This document shows, piece by piece, positions 1 to 12,570 of a stretch of DNA of 64,000 nt (positions within the stretch are counted from its first letter, which is position 1; each line of letters opens with the position of its first letter). The translations under genes and the position numbers were made by a program. The notes under the pieces are model-generated. The model was given only the letters and a program-made list of their open reading frames with translations. It ran no database searches and was not told the origin of the DNA. The DNA is from Anthopleura xanthogrammica (taxonomy: Eukaryota; Cnidaria; Anthozoa; Actiniaria; Actiniidae): contig OZ025222.1 of NCBI GenBank assembly GCA_964019055.1, positions 2,867,746 through 2,931,745 on the forward strand, in the 5' to 3' direction.

Positions 1-1334
1 ACATGCATCGACCCCTCCGTTTAACTCTTCTTGGCTCAACGAACTTAGCGACTGTGAATTCTTCGACAGGCTAGCCACAGGAAACGACTTACTACCGATA
101 AAATCATTTTCATGTCTCCCCCTCTTCAAATCTGTCAGGGGATCGAACCCAACATCACGTGATCTAGGAGAAGCCGGTAGCGAGCTGGAGCCAGGTGGAC
201 TCGTACCAAGTTCTTTCTTAGGTTTAATGTCATTGATATGATTGCCCAGAGTGTTCAAGTCCTTAGCACCGTGTTTAAGATTCGGGCTTGAGTTCGATAT
301 ATGGATTGCTGATGATGATTGAGGGTGTGCGCGCACACATCCAGGGGACGAAGCCACTGATGAAGGCTGTGGTATCCTTCGAGTGTCTTCATCGTCGGAT
401 CTTGCGGGACTGGGAAGGTGTATTTCTTGGGTGTTTTTAGGTAAAGGGGTACATACCCAGAGTCGTAGGGGTATAGCTTCGATGAATGGCATCGGCCGAT
501 CCTTGTTGCTTTTGACTCCCAGGAAATCAGCCCAGCATTGGTCTGCTGACAAGCACCACACCTGACACATAAAACACAAATAAATAAGTGGACGTAATAA
601 TTCTAATTTAACTCATAGACGTAATGTTTATAGACATTGTCCAATAGACCCCTTGTAGCACGTCGGAATGCAGCTCAATTTGGAGGACAAAACAATAGGT
701 TCCAATTCTCAGGAGATTGAAATTCTTTTGTTTTGTCCTCCAAATTGAGCTGCTTTGACGACACATGAAAGGGGTCTATAGGATATGAGAAAAAAAAGTC
801 TCGTACCATCGTCATAGACGCCATATTCGAAAAGGGTCTATTGTGTCGTAACATACCTGAGATGGTTGACATGGACCTGTCATGTCCGTCCTCAGCCCAT
901 TCATCAGTCTTTCAATCCTAACAGGATCATCAACCACTCCAAAATCCTTCAACCAGGCCAAGTTACTAAGGGGTCTGACATCACTGACCTCATTCGGGAA
1001 CATATTGAACTCGGTGTATAGCTTGGATGACGAGAACTGTTGTAGGAGCATCAAGAGTTCTGTTTGAGAGGAGTTGGAGCCTACACGGCTGTTTGTGAGG
1101 GCTAGCTGTGAGATCTGGATCTGTAGAGCCTGGGGTCTTGATTCACGGTAATGACAGCCAGGCTCACTAGGGCACGGAAGAGTAATCTGAAAATGTAAAG
1201 AGATAAAAGGTGGATTAGATTAGGTAAATAAAATTGAGGATAATGTTTTCCAAAAGGACAGAGAATCTCTTTCAGTTTAGCATTGGGATATCGGTATTCT
1301 TGGGGTGCAACCACGTGATTCAAAATCTCCTGAG

Positions 1335-1372
<38 letters not shown>

Positions 1373-4300
1373 CTTTAATAGTATTCTCCCTACAGGGTTT
1401 TTCAGAAACTATTTACAATACTAGGATTAAATAAATACTAAATATATTATGCTAACTTTAAAAACTATTGATATGTATATATATATATATATAAATAGCA
1501 GATATCGGAGCTACACCCCAACGCCCCCAAACAACCGCCCGAAGTCAAGGCAACTGGGCCAGTTTCTATACATTATACAGATATAAATAACAATTAAACA
1601 GCCGCCATGTTGGTTGATATAACAAGAGAATCTTAATGAGGAATGCTTTGTATAGCCAACCAACATGGCGGCTAGTGACGTAACATGTACCCCAAGAATA
1701 GCTGTTATTACGGATGCATGCAAATGAGATGTGAATGTTGGTGGCCCCTTACAAAAACTGGTTATCAGTTATCAATACTCCCGTTTCGAGTTCTCTTTTA
1801 CGCTGTGTTAGCCTCAATTGTGCGTAAATTATGCAGAAATTTAGATAAAACTCGTGAAATTTCAAAGTATTTTTATTGTCTTCTTTACACACAGATCTCT
1901 TGAATTTCCACGGGCTGTTACTGAATAAAAGAATATATTACACGGTTTTGAGGCTAACACAGCGTAAAAGAGAACTCGAAACTGGAGTATTACAACGATA
2001 TTATTCTTGGCCTGTGAATGCCAATAATATGACTGTTTTAGATTATTCATCTTGGGTTGAAAAGTGGTATATTTTAGTGGCATCTAAAATCAAACAAGGA
2101 CCACGCCAAAATTCTTTCTTTTATGGGTTAAATTAAAGAATGACAATGATCCCCACCCTTTTTATTTGGGAGTACCCCCTCCCCCTTTCCGTGCACATAC
2201 CTTTGGCATCAAAGCTTCTAATCTGATATCCACATGTGTTGGTCTTGAAGGTTGCTGGGTTTGTAAACCACAAGATGGATCCTGAAAAAAAAACACGAAA
2301 CATGAAATATTCAGAGGTTTATTCAAATTTGAACATGGAACAAGGGCCAAAGGTACACAAATGATGCAAAACTTACCCCAGCACTGAAAATAGTCCTAAG
2401 AAACCGGTTAAACCAGATACATGTAGTTGTATCCAGTGTTAGCTGTACTGGGTTCAACTGGACAAACAGGTTTGGACTTGGAACTAAAATCAAGAGAAAC
2501 CAGTTTAGAACTGTACATTGAAGTGAATGAAAGACGATAAACAGACAGACAGACAGACAGAAAGTGTCAGATAAATGAGGGAGAGGTGCATTGGGGAGAG
2601 GTGGAACCGGAGAGGTGCATTGGGGAGAGGTGGAACCGGAGAGGTGCATTGGGGAGAGGTGGAACCGGAGAGGTGCATTGGTGAGAGGTGGAACCGGAGA
2701 GGTGCATTGGGGAGAGGTGGAACCGGAGAGGTGCATTGGGGAGAGGTGGAACCGGAGAGGTGCATTGGGGAGAGGTGGAACCGGAGAGGCGCATTGGGGA
2801 GAGGTGGAACCGGAGAGGTGCATTGGTGAGAGGTGGAACCGGAGAGGTGCATTGGTGAGAGGCAAGCGCTTTCACCACTACGCCACCTTTGCTTCCCAAA
2901 TAACAAACAAACAAGTACCTGGTGATGATATTCCAGTGGGGTAATAGTACTGGGTATAATCAGCCTGGAATGCCGGCATATCAGAGGGTAGATAGAGAGC
3001 CTTCTTGTCAGACGACAAGAATGCCACACCCTCATCCGGGGAGTTGTACGTAGTGACGGGCATAATTGCAAACTCTTCACACCGAACCAAATAACAGTTT
3101 TCATACATGAAAACTGGACGGCGCTGACTTTGTGTTTGTCCAATACGTTGCTGCTGAGGACTAGTTGGGGTAGACTTATGGGATTGGTTAGGAGGTGGTG
3201 GAGGATGGTGACGTGCAGGGGATGGTGGTGGTTGTGAAAGGCTATCTGTACTGGATGTTCCCTAGAAAATATAAGCACCAAGTTAAATAGTAGGATGGCT
3301 CTTCATAAATGGAAATAATGTTTATCTAAACCCTGTAGCAACCTCGGGGCTATCAAAGTCAGGGCATGGCTAACTCACAGATCAAACCCTGAAACAACCT
3401 CTGGGCTGATCAAAGTCAGGGCATGGCTAACTCACAGATCAAACCCTGAAACAACCTCTGGGCTGATCAAAGTCAGGGCATGGCTAACTCACAGATCAAA
3501 CCCTGAAACAACCTCTGGGCTGATCTAAGTCAGGGCACGGCTAACTCACAGATCAAACCCTGAAACAACCTCTGGGATGATCTAAGTCTGGGCATGGCTA
3601 ACTCACAGATTGAACCCTGAAACAACCTCTGGGCTGATCTAAGTCAGGGCACGGCTAACTCACAGATCAAACCCTGAAACAACCTCTGGGATGATCTAAG
3701 TCTGGGCACGGCTAACTCACAGATGGAACCCTGAAACAACCTCTGGGCTGATCTAAGTCAGGGTATGACTAACTCACAGATCTATCCCTGAAGGAATTTC
3801 TGCTCTGATCTAAGTCAAGGCATATGTAACTCAAAGATCAAATTAGTAACAACACACAATTCAACTCACCTCAGCTTTACTTCTTGTTGGCCTTGTCGCC
3901 ATCCCATCTTGTGGTGACGGAACCTTCCTACTCTTAATATTATTTCTAAACGTATTAAGCAGCTGATTGACCCAGTATGCACGGGTGAGGGACGCCTCAT
4001 TATGGCATACCCATTTAGTCCTGGAAGTCCCTGCTAAGTGATATGGATAATTATCAATTGCTAATTTATTGATATGTATCTGCATGGCCCCGCCTGCCAG
4101 GGTGTCGGAACCATTTTCCTGATCCTTTTCATTTGAGTCGTCACATAGATGTAAATCAATTTGTCCAGTTCGCAAGTGATATGACGTTTCAAGTAGATCA
4201 TACTTAGAGAAATCAGAACCTTGGTCATCTGAGTTATTCTGTAGATTTGACGAGGTATATTGAGGTGGGGCCTGGTGCTGGGGGGTCTGTCCGGGCGTCA

Positions 4301-7300
4301 CGTTATTGGGTGTTGGTTCTTTCTTGGTTCCTGATTGTTTTACAGCCTTATTTATTGAATTCATGAAAGACACTAAAGCTTGGAGCTGTGACTGTGTAAG
4401 TACCCATAATATGTCGTCAAGTAGTAGCTCTAGACATGCCGACACTACAGAACAGTCTTCAAGCTTCTTCTTGATGGTGATGTGTAGTGCTGATTGACTA
4501 GTGATCAATCTGATTGGTGCTGATTTTTCCTTGCAGTCCTCCTGTGCGAAGTAAAAAAAATACACAAAAAATGTTGAGTTATAGAGAGGCAGTTCTGGTA
4601 CCATAATAGTAGTAGCGGTATACATCAAGATGTAATAAAGGAGAATAGACCTCTTTAGCTTGGGCAGTTTGTTGTCCCATTCCAGACCACATGGCATTCC
4701 TGAGAGTACCATTTCTTTGTTAAACGGTTTCACTTCTTTATTTAAGTGTCTAGTCTTTCTAGCACTTTCGCACTAATTGGGGACACTTTTCACTCACACA
4801 TACTACCACTACATTCAATATTCTATGCACACAACACTCACTCGTATGTTGATAGTTTTACTCACACACACTACCACCACATTCAATATTCTATCCACAC
4901 AACACTCACTCGTATGTTGATAGTTTCACTCACATACACTACCACTACATTCAATATTCTATACACACAACATTCACTCGTATGTTGATAGTTTTACTCA
5001 CACACACTACCTCTACATTCAATATTCTATCCACACAACACTCACTCGTATGTTGATAGTTTCACTCACATACACTACCACTACATTCAATATTCTATAC
5101 ACACAACACTCACTCACATGCTGATAGTTTTAGTCACACACACTACCACTACATTCAATATTCTATCCACACAACACTCACTCACATGCTGATAGTTTTA
5201 CTCACACACACTACCACTACATTCAATATTCTATCCACACAACACTCACTCGTATGTTGATAGTTTTACTCACACACACTACCACTACATTCAATATTCT
5301 ATACACACAACACTCACTCACATGTTGATAGTTTCACTCACATACACTACCACTACATTCAATATTCTATACACACAACACTCACTCACATGTTGATAGT
5401 TTCACTCACACACACTACCACTACATTCAATATTCTATACACACAATACTCACATCTTAATTTTTACGGAGGGAGGAAACTGGAGTACCCGAAGAAATCC
5501 CTTGTAGCACAGGAGAGAACAACAATTCAAACAAACTCAATTCAGCAGGGCTCAAACCAGTGACCCAAACCTTTGAAACCACAGTGGTAAAAGGCGACAC
5601 GTTAGCAGCGTATGCCACCCATGCTACCCATGTTGTTCAGAGTCAAAAACATGATTTATGAATTTGTGTGGCCTTGGTGGCCTTTGTTAATGTAGTTGCA
5701 CTGTAAGGAACTTCTACTTACTTGTACAATTGCATTAGCATCAATCCTTAAAGTTGACCAATGAATCTCCTTAAACGTCAGCACTTCTCCTCTTCCTTCA
5801 TCCTTAATGCGAGTATTCCGCAGATCATCTGGCTTCCATTCTGGAGTTGTACTTTGAATTATGAGACGAGACATCTGGACACTTGCCTGGAATTTTAAGG
5901 ACTTGAATGATATGTTAACGGAGTTCATTTGGACAAACATTCCATCTACGACTTTCTCGACAAATCCATATCGATTGGGTGGTTTCTCCTTGGTTTGTGG
6001 AGGAGGAGGAAGAGGAGTGCGAGTTGGTGGGGTGGATGTTGAGTTTGTTTGGGTAAGGATTACTTCTTCCATGTCGATTTCTACACAGTCTAAGTACTGA
6101 AAAAATAATAGTAAATTATTAAAATTATTGAATAAATGAATGAATGGATGGATGAATGAATGAATGGATGGATGGATGGATGGATGGATGGATGGATGGA
6201 TGGATGGATGGATGGATGGATGGATGGATGGATGGATGGATGGATGGATGGATGGATGGATGGATGGATGGATGGATGGATGGATGGATGGATGGATGGA
6301 TGGATGGATGGATGGATGGATGGATGGATGGATGGATGGATGGATGGATGGATGGATGGATGGATGGATGGATGGATGGATGGATGGATGGATGGATGGA
6401 TGGATGGATGGATGGGTGGATGGATGGATGGATGGATGGATGGATGGATGGATGGATGGATGGATGGATGGATGGTTGGATGAATGAATGGATGGATGGA
6501 TGGATGGATGGATGGATGGATGGATGAATGGATGGATGGATAGATGAATGAATGATTGAATGAACAAATGAATGAATGAATGAATGAATGATTGAATCAA
6601 CAAATGAAGGAATGCATGAATGAATGAATGGATGGATGAATAAATGAATGATATTATGATATTTTTAATGATAAAACAATGCAAATTCAAAGTCAGATTA
6701 AATTCAATTTTTTACTTCACTGGTTTCTTATTCTTGACTTTGAGGGGCACTTTGCATAAATACAATATTATGTTATCCTTCACTGCACATGAAAACTATC
6801 ATGTTTATACAAAGTTACCCTCAAATTTGATGCAAAATGCCAAATCAGAATACTTTATAGGTGGTAAGAAAGAATCATTTATCAACTGATAACCAATATC
6901 TTTCAGCTTTGATTTACATGTCTGTTACTACGTCTTTTAATAATACAGGGGTGAGTTGTCTTGGTTACATGGGGTAATTATGCATAGGTATGACAGTATA
7001 AGTAATACTCCAGATTCACATTCGATGGAAACCGCTGTTTTTGAAGACCACAGACTCATTTGTACAGGCTTAGCCTCGCTTATAAGTCAGCTATTCAACG
7101 ACAGCATTAAAAGTCCGTGGGATTTCAAAACATTGGTATTGTTCAACTTACACATTCTTTACATTACGGTTGACTTATGCAAATCATTAGCAACAGCCAA
7201 CTGTAATGTAAAGAATGTGCAAGTTGAATAATACCAATCCCACGGACTTTTAATGGTGCCTTTGAATAGATGACTTATAAACGAGGCTAAGCCCTGTGGA

Positions 7301-10300
7301 AATGAGTCTGTGGTCTTCAAAAACAGCGGTTTCCATCGAATGTGAAACTGGAGTATTATTCTGCTTGGTTTCATTCAACTTAAGAACCACTATAAGCCAT
7401 TCTGATTTGAACCAAGTTTCTCAAAATTCACTTGCATTCAAAAATTAAAAAAAAAAAAAAAAAAACACTCCTGGTTTTTACGAGGGTAGCACTAAATAGC
7501 CAGTGGCTAACAAACCTGTGGCCCTCGTTCCATGATCGAATTGGAATTTAGAAGTTGATTTTTGTGGAGGGAGGAAAACCAGAGAACCCGGAGAAAAACC
7601 CTCGAAGCACAGGAGAGAACCAACTAGAAACTCTACTCACATACAACACCAAGCCCAACAGGACTGACGAACTCAGGTCGCCTTGATAAGAGGCAAGCAC
7701 TCTAACGGCTACACCACCTGTGCTTCCCCAACAACCAATTTTAAGAAACCAAGGTTAAGAACTATGAGAGCCATTAAGAACCATGCAGTCACTAATATTA
7801 ATCAATCAATCAATATTAAATCTTACCAGGCATATTGGGTCTGTCTTGAGTTTAGTCCAGTGAATCTATAGGAAAAACAAGAATAATTATTGGATACAGC
7901 TGGCTAAGCATCTGATAGAGCTGTATATTATGATTATCAATGAAATACCTATATTTCTCTATTTCAAAAATTTGATATTTTTACATATGAAAATAACATG
8001 TTATTTTCACATGTGAAGATATCATCACTATGGTAACATACTTCTTATAGCAGAAAAAAAGCTGAAAAAAGCTTTTGTTTCTTTTTCATTGATAATTATA
8101 TAATAAACAGAATATTACATTGGTGCTTGGAGATACGAATTTTATCTTCTCGTGTTGAAAATCTCTAAGTCGTAAGATCTTTTCAACACTCGAAGATAAA
8201 ATTCGTATCTCCACGTACCCATGTAATATCCTCTATATATTTCATGAGGGACAAAGTAAATGTGTATTTTGGCAGCGGAGCTAAGAATATTACCAGCGAC
8301 AAGTAAGAGTAAAAGATGTATCAAATGTTTAGCAGAATCATAAGTTGTTTATTATACAATTCTGAAGAGCAGTTTAGCTTTTTCTACTAAAGGATAGTGA
8401 TTTACCATGGCAACGGAAAGTCAGTCGACTGTTACTAAGGCGATACAGGCTCATAGTTTGTATATTACACTTTATATGCTATATAGCCATTACCTGTCAT
8501 ACATAGCCAACAAGACCAGATTTTCAAGGTGACTAATAAATACCGGTATGTTGTCTCTGACATGAAAATACAATATGAGCCACTAGAGTTTTCCTCAATG
8601 CTCTCTTCACCACTAGTTTTTAATTTGCAATTTAATATAAATATCAGCGAAAAAATAGTACAACGTTTTAAAGTCATACAGACTTTGGACCGTCGTACTA
8701 TTTTAACTGATATTCATATCAAATCGTATTACTAGAAGTTCTTGTATCCAAATTTTTTAATCTGCATTTTGTATAAACTACATGAGTAAAGTTTTATGTG
8801 AGTTCAAAGCTAAATTGATTTCGATGGACATCAGATTTTTCTGATAAAAGGATAAAAACTCCATTGTTTTACTACACAAATTTGTTGCAATAGTACCCTT
8901 GGTTATAGTCGCTAAGAGAGTTAGATGTACATTGTACAGTATTTAACAGAAGCAGTCTGCTTCATGACAATAAAGTTTTATGTGGGTTCAAAGCTAAATT
9001 GAAATATTTTGATGAACATAAGATCCCTCCCCCCACTGTTTTGCTACACAAATTTGTTGCAATAAAATCCTTGATTGTAGGTCTATGCTAAGAGAGTTAG
9101 ATGTACATTGTACAGTATTTGACAGAAGCAGTCTGCTTAATGACAAGCCTATTTTAGCCACCTGCTACCCATTAAATACTCTTGTCAAAAAAAAAAATCC
9201 TTACATGAATAATCCTAAATTGAAATTGTCTAGGATTTTCCACTGCCCTTCTAAATATAACATTTGGTGAATTTTTTTATTTTATTAACTCTCTTATTTT
9301 TTATCATCCCTTTCCTATGCCTCTTCTTTCAATAAATTTAATTTGAATTTAAGAATATTCATAATCTTATCAAACCCTGAAACAACCTCTAGGCTGATCT
9401 TAGTCACAGATTGAATTAGAATTTATTATGTTGAGTTTTACGGAGGGAGGAAACCAGGAAACCCAGAGAAAACCTTCAAATGAAGGGAGAGACAAAGTCC
9501 AGGAATTGAAAACCGAAAGACCCCAGAGATGAGAGGCAAGTGTGCTGTTGCTATACTCAAGACTAATACGTCTTTGCTTCTACTATATCGGTATATAAGC
9601 CCCTTGCAGCATGTCAGAATGCAACTCAATTTGGAGGACAATACAATAGGTTCCAATTCTCAGGAGATCGAAATTCTTTTGTCCTCCAAATTGAGCTGCT
9701 TTGACAGCATGTGAAAGGGGTCTATAGAGCTAAAAGCTACAATATCAGAAATTACTCAATAATTTCAAGGTCTTTAGGCTAAAGATTAATCACCTATGTG
9801 TCATTAGTCAAAGCATACAAGTCCTATATTTTCACCATAAATTGGCTCTCAATAAATAATACTAACAATGAAACAATTACTATCTTTCATCAACTGTAAA
9901 TTTTGATTATTTTATTGTAGAAAATGACAAAGTTATATCAATCAATTTAAGAAGTAAATAGAAGAAATTTTGAAATTCTTATTAGACATAGTTTTGAGGT
10001 AAGAATGTCCCTGAGGCCTATTCTCATTGTTTCATAAAGTAATCTTTTAAAATTTGTAATGTAGCATCGTAAATGGGATACGAAATCAGGAGTGGTATAA
10101 TGGTAGTGCATTTGCACCTCTGGAGTCTCTGGTTCGATTCCTGGCAGCCAATTCCTGGACTTGACATCACATGTGAGAAGAGTTTGTTAGGTCTCTCCAT
10201 TGATTCGAAGATTTTTTTCTCTGTGTTCTCTGGTTTTCCTCCCTCCACAAAACCTGTTTTAGGTTATCAATAAGTTTTTGTTTGAAGAAAATATTCAAAA

Positions 10301-11704
10301 TTGATGCCTTTTATTTAAGAAACTGTGAAATACTAAATTATTATCAAGATCTTAATCCAATGAGTCACAATTTTACTTATTTAATAATACTCTTTATTGA
10401 GAATTGTGTAATGTGAAAACATTAGCAAAATGAAATAAAAATTGAATAGGGAATTTTCATTTTCACTTTTTCACTTTTAAATAAACCAGCTTTTTTGAGG
10501 GACCAAAACTTGCAGGAATTTTCGATTTTAAAATTCAATTTGTTTATTATAATAATAAGACGTAAAAAGTACAAACAAAATAAAACTTGAATAATATAAT
10601 TGTCTAGATGAAAACCTAGCCCCAAAGAATGACAGCTTACATATACATCTTAAATACGTAGGTGTTCATGAAAATAAATATTCTGTAACTGATTGTGGTT
10701 GAATATTAAGAAGAAATGGTTTTGAAATCCCAAGAGGAATCTTTCATAAATCGTTCAAGATCTTTTGTTCTTGAACGATTCATGTTTTGGGGTTGTCGAG
10801 TCAACTTCAATCCCTCTCGAGTTTGACTGAAAGATTTTCTTTAAGAAAAAAAACACAAAATAGCCATAAAAAAGGGTGTTCGTGTTTGGATTCACCTAAA
10901 AGATTTCAACTTATAAGATAAGGAATCGCAAATTGCATATTCTTTACGAGAGAGGAATATATTATAAGAGTAAAAACCATGAGTCATTCTTCTACACTGA
11001 AGCGAAATTATCACTCAAAATTCTTATTAATTTTGTCAAAAAATCTTTACGATTTTTTATTGAATTGAAAGTTCAATGTTTCCTAAGGTGATACCGTTGG
11101 TAAAACAAAGATATCTAGGATCGACTGATAATAAAAACACTATTATTGTGGAATATACAACGTGGATTTTCCTTAACTATTTCTTAATGCGCGAAGCAAC
11201 GTGAGTCTTGACAGAAACCAAAACAAGTGAACGCGACGTTGAATCTCGAGTTTTTAACCACGAAATATTAAAAATAAAATAAAAATACTAAGAAGTTAGA
11301 CTTAAGAGGTTGTGAGCTCCCTTTAGTTAGTACTGTCAAACGTCATAAAGATTTTAAAATGTTTTTATTTGAGGGTTTACCTTCGCGGAAATCTTGTTGC
11401 AGACAGCCTTTGTGATACGAAGCCATGGAGGTAATTCTAGTAAATCTGAGATGATTTTTTCATCTAATTCCAAGTTGTGTAGCTCTCCTTCTCCCTTGAG
11501 GAACTTCACACTGATCTTATTCGGCGAGAAGTTCTTCGTAAACCTACAAAGAAAGGAAAATTTAGCCTCAAACTCGATCAAAACTTCAAAGTTTTCATCA
11601 AGAACCAAGGTGTACTAGCCATTTGGCGCGGAATTATCACTAAAATTTTCTCGTTTTTACCTGGCTAACTGCTTAGCAATTTGGTTCTTCACTAAGCTAG
11701 ACAT
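1..11704 (-). CDS. BLTP3: Bridge-like lipid transfer protein 3 (UHRF1BP1/UHRF1BP1L family), 5' part
   Basis: Exons in transcript order: 11661-11704, 11381-11543, 7827-7865, 5722-6096, 3870-4541, 2919-3261, 2377-2483, 2201-2281, 857-1186 and 1-561 (continues off the left edge). All junctions are GT-AG with matching phases and give about 905 residues. The start is the ATG at 11704, opening [14 protein letters not shown]. The chorein-type N-terminus follows (RFTKN, KGEGEL and NLELDE, then LPPWLRI and [11 protein letters not shown]), which is diagnostic of this family. Exon 4 has [13 protein letters not shown] and [12 protein letters not shown]; exon 5 has [20 protein letters not shown] and [16 protein letters not shown]; exon 6 has [13 protein letters not shown] and [10 protein letters not shown]. 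Family members form hydrophobic-groove rods that move lipids between membranes and act in endosome-Golgi traffic. The low-complexity linkers (Pro-rich in exons 4 and 6, Ser-rich in exon 10) are typical. UHRF1BP1 and UHRF1BP1L cannot be separated because this is probably the single pre-duplication gene. Confidence 0.93.
645..778. mobile_element. Palindromic element A (PE-A), copy 1
   Basis: A 134-bp near-perfect palindrome bounded by tagacccctt and aaggggtcta with TA at each side. The arms share gcagctcaatttggaggac and the centre reads ggttccaattctcaggagat. No coding capacity. It is a MITE-like element in the intron between BLTP3 exons 9 and 10. TA target duplication suggests Tc1/mariner-type mobilisation (inference). 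Confidence 0.85.
1335..1372. repeat. (AAT)n microsatellite
   Basis: About 12 AAT trimers in the BLTP3 intron before exon 9. Confidence 0.9.
1580..1700. repeat. Single palindromic CATGTTGG element
   Basis: Inverted arms gccgccatgttggttgatat and agccaaccaacatggcggct around a short loop. Related to the arrays at 18505 and 54786. Confidence 0.65.
1774..1991. mobile_element. Palindromic element C (aatactcc termini)
   Basis: 218-bp inverted-repeat element: aatactcccgtttcgagttc at the left and gaactcgaaactggagtatt at the right. A solo end is seen at 36301. No ORF. Confidence 0.75.
2581..2905 (-). repeat. SINE head with internal 29-bp tandem expansion
   Basis: About ten 29-bp copies of gagaggtgcattggggagag + gtggaaccg run from 2581 to about 2865. 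They pass directly into a tRNA-like SINE head on the minus strand (gggaagcaaaggtggcgtag, then tggtgaaagcgcttgcc). The unit corresponds to the stretch between the A and B boxes of the head, so the array seems to have grown inside the element. It lies between BLTP3 exons 6 and 7; its long open frames are periodicity artefacts. Confidence 0.75.
3335..3850 (-). repeat. 57-bp tandem array (SINE tail type 1)
   Basis: About nine copies of a 57-bp unit containing accctgaaacaacctctggg and gatctaagtcagggcatggc, in BLTP3 intron 5. The same unit is found as the 3' tail of SINE copies at 9355 and 63500. Confidence 0.88.
4646..4735. mobile_element. Palindromic element B (PE-B), half copy
   Basis: Left half only: tagacctctttagcttgggc, then ccagaccacatggcattcc, ending in aaacggtttc. 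It lies in BLTP3 intron 4. Confidence 0.7.
4780..5452 (-). repeat. 68-bp tandem array (SINE tail type 2)
   Basis: About ten copies of a 68-bp unit (ctaccactacattcaatatt, ctatacacacaacactcact, cgtatgttgatagtttcact). It directly continues the 3' end of the minus-strand SINE at 5453-5625. Confidence 0.88.
5453..5625 (-). mobile_element. tRNA-derived SINE
   Basis: Minus-strand copy with the shared body (cggagggaggaaactggagt on plus) and a degraded B box (gggctcaaaccagtgac). Its 3' end runs into the 68-bp array. Confidence 0.75.
6126..6660. repeat. (GGAT)n microsatellite
   Basis: Roughly 530 bp of GGAT/GAAT tetramers, nearly pure GGAT at about 6164-6530. It lies 30 bp upstream of BLTP3 exon 4 on the transcript. 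Reading frames through it (PSIH repeats one way, WMDG the other) are not genes. Confidence 0.95.
7004..7358. mobile_element. Palindromic element C-like, 355 bp
   Basis: Long inverted repeats from aatactccagattcacattc to gaatgtgaaactggagtatt, with arms matching through gaagaccacagactcattt. It shares termini with the element at 1774 but has a different interior. BLTP3 intron 3. Confidence 0.78.
7475..7730 (-). mobile_element. tRNA-derived SINE with third tail type
   Basis: Minus-strand copy: head gggaagcacaggtggtgtag, body with ctcctgtgcttcgagggttt, then an alternative 3' tail containing ccagtggctaacaaacctgt. It lies just left of BLTP3 exon 3. Confidence 0.8.
8111..8229. mobile_element. Palindrome in BLTP3 intron 2 side region
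   Basis: Arms ggagatacgaattttatctt and agataaaattcgtatctcc, with outer atattacat/atgtaatat matches. MITE-like, no ORF. Confidence 0.7.
8780..9150. repeat. Diverged tandem duplication, about 185 bp x 2
   Basis: Two copies sharing aaagttttatgtgagttcaa, ctacacaaatttgttgcaat and agagttagatgtacattgta. In BLTP3 intron 2. Confidence 0.75.
9355..9545 (-). mobile_element. SINE with type 1 (57-bp) tail
   Basis: Body acggagggaggaaaccagga on plus; the minus-strand 3' end carries one 57-bp tail unit (aaccctgaaacaacctctag). Head truncated at PE-A copy 2. Confidence 0.75.
9596..9724. mobile_element. PE-A copy 2
   Basis: Same arms and centre as the copy at 645; left terminus degraded (taagcccc). It abuts the fragment of a SINE in BLTP3 intron 2. 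Confidence 0.85.
10082..10275 (+). mobile_element. tRNA-derived SINE, plus strand
   Basis: Intact head: A-box-like gtggtataatggtagtgca and B box ggttcgattcc, then gacatcacatgtgagaagag and the body motif ttctctggttttcctccctc. Confidence 0.82.
10752..10785. repeat. Short hairpin
   Basis: Inverted repeat tcgttcaagatcttttgttc/ttgaacga in BLTP3 intron 2. Function unknown. Confidence 0.4.
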
Positions 11705-12454
11705 GTTTTCTAGCTTCTTGTTCAAAAGCTAGGTTTACAGATGTTTTTACTCCGGCATTTTGAGGGTTTATTGACGGTCTGTGTTTGTATTGCTTCCATT
11801 CTTTGTGAGGAAACAGTAGGCGCCTGCGTAGTGACCATCAGCAAATGGCTCTTTTAAGATCGTGACGTAATTCGGCCACCTGAACTTTGACAGGGGTGCA
11901 TTTTTAGGGTGTGGTTTGTGGGGCGATGCCATTTCGGTCGATGTGTTAAGGGTACCACTGTTGATCAGCTAATCCTAAAGCGTCTTTTTCAACAACAAAA
12001 CATCTTGAGTGAAGAGTTTTACTCGAGTTTGCACGCAATGAAATTTCCAAACTTAGTCGCTCAAAACTCGGTATTTTTCTTCCTTATTCTTTAGAAATTA
12101 TCCTTCTTCTTTAGCAATTAGTTGTTTGTTTTTGAATTGGTAGAGAGTTTGTTTATGACTTTTCAGGAGTGGATGGTAAGATAACCTGTTATGAGATCAA
12201 CAATGTTTCTATCTTTGACTCAGCTATTAAAGTACGTTTTTGAATCGGAATACACCTTGTTTCTCGTGAACAAAATTAATCTTCCTTGCATCTTATAAAG
12301 TTAATATATTTTTGAGCCATTAACTGGAATAAACTAGAGGACTTTCACAAAAAAATTTCCTTAAACGAGCGTAGATTTTTGCTGGAGCTGAATGCCATGT
12401 ACTAGTCTTCTAACATCTGTTATTTGAGAAGTGTACAAAATACTCTTGTCCTTG

Positions 12455-12570
12455 TTTCCAAGGGTAGCAGTTAATAGCCAGTGGCCCCAGTGGCTAACAA
12501 GTCTGTGGCCCTTGTTCTAGGACCGAATTGGAATTTCGAAATAGATTTTTGTGGAGGGAGAAAAACCTAC
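12455..12570 (-). mobile_element. SINE 3' fragment, third tail type
   Basis: Matches the tail at 7475-7560 (gccagtggctaacaagtctg) plus the start of the body (ttgtggagggagaaaaacc). Confidence 0.65.

Noticed and set aside
2323..3281. Open frames of 115-258 residues with [19 protein letters not shown] repeats
   Set aside because: They come from the 29-bp array. The true coding frame of BLTP3 exon 6 (2919-3261) overlaps in another phase with conserved residues.
6126..6690. Long open frames of PSIH or WMDG repeats (also at 56843-57410 and 60134-60364)
   Set aside because: A tetranucleotide repeat without stops is open in several frames on both strands. No start context, no domain, and real exons lie beside them.
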